Shown here: one piece after another, positions 61,604 to 64,000 of the stretch | How positions within the stretch are numbered: position 1 is the first letter of the stretch | How the letters are laid out: every line of letters begins with the position of its first letter | Source: Bacteroidales bacterium | Lineage (GTDB): Bacteria; Bacteroidota; Bacteroidia; Bacteroidales; P3 | Assembly: GCA_017480225.1 (NCBI GenBank) | Contig: JAFVBB010000018.1 | Location: 1 to 64,000, forward strand | Direction: 5' to 3' | Length of the DNA stretch: 64,000 nucleotides | Notes under the pieces: model-generated | Told to the model about the DNA's origin: nothing | What the model saw: the letters and a program-made list of their open reading frames with translations, nothing else | Database searches by the model: none | Made by a program: the position numbers and the translations under genes

Positions 61604-61670
61604 CTGAATATGCTTTATCTTGCACTTGTCCAGAGCGTTGTGTGCCGCCTATGGCCTTCAGTGCTGTCTG

Positions 61671-61678
61671 CAAAATTA
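61671..61678 (-). promoter_or_regulatory. -7 promoter element for obgE
   Basis: TAATTTTG on the minus strand, 68 bases before the ATG at 61603. The remaining sequence to 62087 is a gene-free stretch with short CTACTCA-type direct repeats (about 61805-61880) that also occur inverted as TGAGTAGTAG, and an adk hairpin. Confidence 0.55.
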
Positions 61679-62028
61679 CTAAAAAAAACTCATTCTCCGC
61701 CACCCCTTCCGCAATTAGGGAAAACAGCCCCGGCCGCCCCTCCACCAAGCCCTAAAATTCACCCCTGCATAAATCACTGCAAATCAACCCAAAGGCCATA
61801 CCAACTCCTACTCAACTCCTACTCATCTACTACCCAACGCCTACTCATGTCTTTCAATAGTAGATATTGAGTAGTAGTTGACAAGCATAAGAGCAATGAT
61901 TGACACGCCTTTATCCCCGCCACCGCGCCTGCCCGTCAGCAAAAAAATGCCCCGGGCGAGCCTGTGTGCCGCGCGGGGACATGGTGTTTTGCATGGCGGC
62001 GTGGTTTTGCGCGCCGTGTGGAAAGCGT

Positions 62029-62062
62029 GACGGGCCGCCAGCTGGGTTGCTGGCGGCCCGTC
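62029..62062 (-). terminator. Hairpin after adk
   Basis: A perfect 14-bp stem GACGGGCCGCCAGC / GCTGGCGGCCCGTC with a 6-base loop, 26 bases after the adk stop. No T run follows, so it may be a transcript-end stabiliser rather than a simple intrinsic terminator. Confidence 0.6.
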
Positions 62063-62087
62063 GGGGCAAAGGGGGTGTCGGCAGGCG

Positions 62088-62645
62088 TCAGCCGATGGCC
62101 TGGCGTATGCGGGCGGCAATCTCCTCCACGGTGCCGAGGCCGTCAATCAGCCTCTGCTTGCCCTGGGCTGCGTAGTACTCGGCCACGGGCAGTGTTTTGG
62201 CGCGGTATTCGGCCAGCCTGTTGGCGATGGTGGCCTCGTTGTCGTCGGCGCGGCCCTGTATGGTGGCGCGCTCAAGCAGGCGGCGCATGAGTTCCTCTTC
62301 GGGCACTTCGAGCTGCACCATGCATGAGAGGGCGCGCCCATGGGCGGCCAGCAGGCGGTCGAGGGTCTCGGCCTGCGCCACGGTGCGCGGGAAGCCGTCG
62401 AAGAGCATTCCCTGGGTGTCGGCGGCGATGGCTTTGTCCATCATCTCCACCACAATGTCGTCGCTCACCAGCTGGCCGGCGTCCATGATGCCCTTGATGC
62501 GGCGACCCAGCTCGGTGCCGTCGGCTATCTCCTTGCGCAGCAGGTCGCCGGTGGAGACGTGGTTGAGGCCGTAGTGCTCTACGATGAAGTCGCTTTGGGT
62601 GCCTTTGCCTGCACCGGGGGCTCCGAAGATTACGATGTCTTTCAT
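62088..62645 (-). CDS. adk: Adenylate kinase (short form)
   Basis: 185 residues from MKDIVIFGAPGAGKGTQ, the P-loop. STGDLLRKEI and LFDGFPRTVAQ follow. The lid is reduced to GRADDNEATIANRL, so this is the short adenylate kinase type, as expected in many Bacteroidota. It interconverts ATP + AMP and 2 ADP. Its start overlaps the FKBP gene stop by 4 bases; longer upstream frames are shadows. Confidence 0.95.
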   Translation of the reverse strand: MKDIVIFGAPGAGKGTQSDFIVEHYGLNHVSTGDLLRKEIADGTELGRRIKGIMDAGQLVSDDIVVEMMDKAIAADTQGMLFDGFPRTVAQAETLDRLLAAHGRALSCMVQLEVPEEELMRRLLERATIQGRADDNEATIANRLAEYRAKTLPVAEYYAAQGKQRLIDGLGTVEEIAARIRQAIG

Positions 62646-63547
62646 TTCACGCTTTGTATGTTGATGTTGAACACGAGGGGCGAGTAGGGGGGTATGGGGC
62701 CGCCGGGGGTGCCTTGCGGGCCGTAGCCAAGGGCCGAGGGGATGATGAGCATGACCTCGCTGCCTTCGTTCTGTCCCATCACGCCACGCTCCCAGCCGGG
62801 AATGAGGCTCATATTGCCCACGATGTAGGTGAGGGGGTCGTGCCACTGCAGGCCAGCGGCGGCGCAGTCGGCTTCGTTGCTTGAGTCGAACACGGTGCCG
62901 TCGAGCAGGCGGCCGGTGTAGCTGAGGGTGACGGTGCGTCCGACAGCCACCTGCGGGCCGTTGCCTTTCTTGCGCACCACAATGTAGAGGCCGTCGGCGT
63001 CGGGCTTGGCGGTGATGCCGTTTTCGGCCACATACTTGGCAATGAGGTCGGGCTCTTGCTCGCGTGCCTGCTGCATCTGCTGGTCGAAGTTGGCCTGCTC
63101 CTGGGCAAACTCGTCGCGCGAGAGGATGTCCTCAAGGTTGATTTCATAGTAGAACTTCATGCCCTGGCCTTTGCGGTACTGGTCGGGCATCTGGTTGGGC
63201 TGCAGGAACTTGGCCATGCTGTCGGCCTCGATGGCGAAGACAGCGCGGTCGCCTTTGTGCATCATGAGCAGGCCCTCGTGGAGCACGCCGGAGTAGGTGG
63301 GGATGGCGGGCATGAGGCGCTCGGTGTGTCCCACGTTGGTGCGCAGCACGGTGCTGTCGATGCGGATGGTCATCTGCCCTATCAGCACGTCGCCTTCCCG
63401 CACCGGCAATGAGTCGGTGCATTGTTGGTCAAAACGGTAGTAGAGTCCGTTTTCGGTTTGCTTGTAACCTTTCATGCCGCTGCCGCAGGCGGCCAGCATT
63501 GCCGTGGCGGCTATGGCCATGGCGGCGGTAATCAGTTTGTTGTTCAT
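62642..63547 (-). CDS. FKBP-type peptidyl-prolyl isomerase lipoprotein
   Basis: 301 residues. Lipobox LAAC at about residue 21. A first, degenerate FKBP-like domain (EGDVLIGQMTIRID..., HKGDRAVFAIEADSM) and a second canonical FKBP (TVTLSYTGRLLDGTVFDSSN, LIPGWERGVMGQNEGSEVMLIIP, YSPLVFNINIQSV) follow. It folds proline-containing proteins in the periplasm or on the membrane. Co-transcribed with adk and the upstream partial isomerase. Confidence 0.88.
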   Translation of the reverse strand: MNNKLITAAMAIAATAMLAACGSGMKGYKQTENGLYYRFDQQCTDSLPVREGDVLIGQMTIRIDSTVLRTNVGHTERLMPAIPTYSGVLHEGLLMMHKGDRAVFAIEADSMAKFLQPNQMPDQYRKGQGMKFYYEINLEDILSRDEFAQEQANFDQQMQQAREQEPDLIAKYVAENGITAKPDADGLYIVVRKKGNGPQVAVGRTVTLSYTGRLLDGTVFDSSNEADCAAAGLQWHDPLTYIVGNMSLIPGWERGVMGQNEGSEVMLIIPSALGYGPQGTPGGPIPPYSPLVFNINIQSVK

Positions 63548-63571
63548 TTGTTGTTATTGTTGTGTTTGATT

Positions 63572-64000
63572 TTACTGTCGGTTGAGTATCGGGCCTACCT
63601 CCACCTTGCACACCAGCACCACGCGCTGCCCGATGGACTGGCCGTCGCCCACGACGCCGTAGGCCTGTTCTGACGGCATCAGCACTGTGGCTTTAGCTCC
63701 TTGCCGCAGGGTGAGCAGCGCGGCGTCGAGTCCGCGCGTGGGTTTCAGCCGTCCGGCCACCACGGTGTCGTCAATGTGGCTGTAGATGACGCGTCCGGCG
63801 AGATCTTCGACGCTGTAGGCAATGGCCACGGTGTCGTCGGGCTGCACTTGGTGCCCACTGCCACTGGTGGTGACCATCACGCGTGCGCCTCCGCCAAGCC
63901 GTGTGGCGTTCCAGTGGCGTCGTTCGAGATAGGAATCGATCTGCAGTTCTTCGGTCTGTGCCATGATGCGGTTTGCGCTGATCATACGCTCGGCCAGCGA
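63572..64000 (-). CDS. FKBP-type peptidyl-prolyl isomerase, N-terminus beyond the window
   Basis: The frame is open to the right edge of the window (LAERM before the first in-window ATG at 63985), so the true start is probably outside. The visible 140 residues include DDTVAIAYSVEDLAGRVIYS, GLDAALLTLRQGAKATVLMP, SEQAYGVVGD and VLVCKVEVG, an FKBP domain like that of gliding-motility-type isomerases. It lies 24 bases upstream of the two-domain FKBP lipoprotein. Confidence 0.75.
   Translation of the reverse strand, partial: SLAERMISANRIMAQTEELQIDSYLERRHWNATRLGGGARVMVTTSGSGHQVQPDDTVAIAYSVEDLAGRVIYSHIDDTVVAGRLKPTRGLDAALLTLRQGAKATVLMPSEQAYGVVGDGQSIGQRVVLVCKVEVGPILNRQ

Overview
The window looks like chromosome of a Bacteroidota bacterium (order Bacteroidales; a Muribaculaceae/Prevotella-like gut commensal is plausible but not proven) carrying most of a prophage. 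The taxonomic signals are the repeated -7 promoter motif TAnnTTTG upstream of many genes, GH92 mannosidase and TonB-dependent-type outer membrane proteins, the pyrB-pyrI pair, and many short lipoproteins.

Region 1, about 1-24.05 kb: prophage, entering from beyond the left edge. A minor head protein lies on the + strand and faces a long leftward transcription unit. Reading leftward from a divergent control region at about 22.0 kb this unit contains a small HTH-like protein, a Rad50/SbcC-like ATPase, a DUF3853 protein, a C-type-lectin-like variable protein, a RecT-type annealing protein, a tRNA-like element, an MBL-fold hydrolase, a NinB-like protein, a DUF4373 replication protein, a cytosine-5 methyltransferase, an ASCH protein, a YopX protein, a second variable protein and a VRR-NUC nuclease. 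It then passes through a striking four-gene block (DUF488, amidoligase fused to a putative Mom-like acetyltransferase, ParB-like protein, saccharopine-dehydrogenase-like enzyme) into terminase small and large subunits and portal. The four-gene block reads like a phage DNA hypermodification cassette and is the best candidate for an undescribed system. Rightward from the control region lie a repressor-like gene, a restriction-nuclease-like gene interrupted by a 13-base poly-C tract, and a small HTH protein. No integrase, att site or reverse transcriptase is in the window.

Region 2, about 24.06-27.1 kb: a scar zone with an IF2N-S1 domain protein, remnants of two transposase types, and a decayed second copy of part of dnaK.

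Region 3, about 27.2-34.4 kb: an HdeD-like membrane protein and a LuxR-type regulator divergent from a complete RND efflux operon (adaptor, pump, outer membrane channel).

Region 4, about 34.4-37.3 kb: a compact RiPP-type operon with an HxlR regulator, a Cys-rich ACG-repeat precursor peptide, a radical SAM/SPASM maturase, an FMN-barrel/ferredoxin protein and a nitroreductase.

Region 5, about 37.6-51.5 kb: ROK sugar kinase plus GH92 mannosidase plus a lipoprotein, a PepSY-like secreted protein, a cation efflux protein, and an operon of thioredoxin-fold protein, large TPR protein, beta-barrel protein and FolC.

Region 6, 51.6-54.1 kb: an EcoRI-type adenine methyltransferase translationally coupled to a DUF262-HNH nuclease (restriction or defence module), preceded by a structured RNA candidate.

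Region 7, 54.7-64 kb: leftward housekeeping genes (pyrB, pyrI, TPR lipoprotein, dus, cvpA, phzF-like, PAP2 phosphatase, obgE, adk, two FKBP-type isomerases).

Three intergenic copies of an exactly 89-bp palindromic element built from 11-bp units (37.6, 41.9 and 54.3 kb) form a repeat family.
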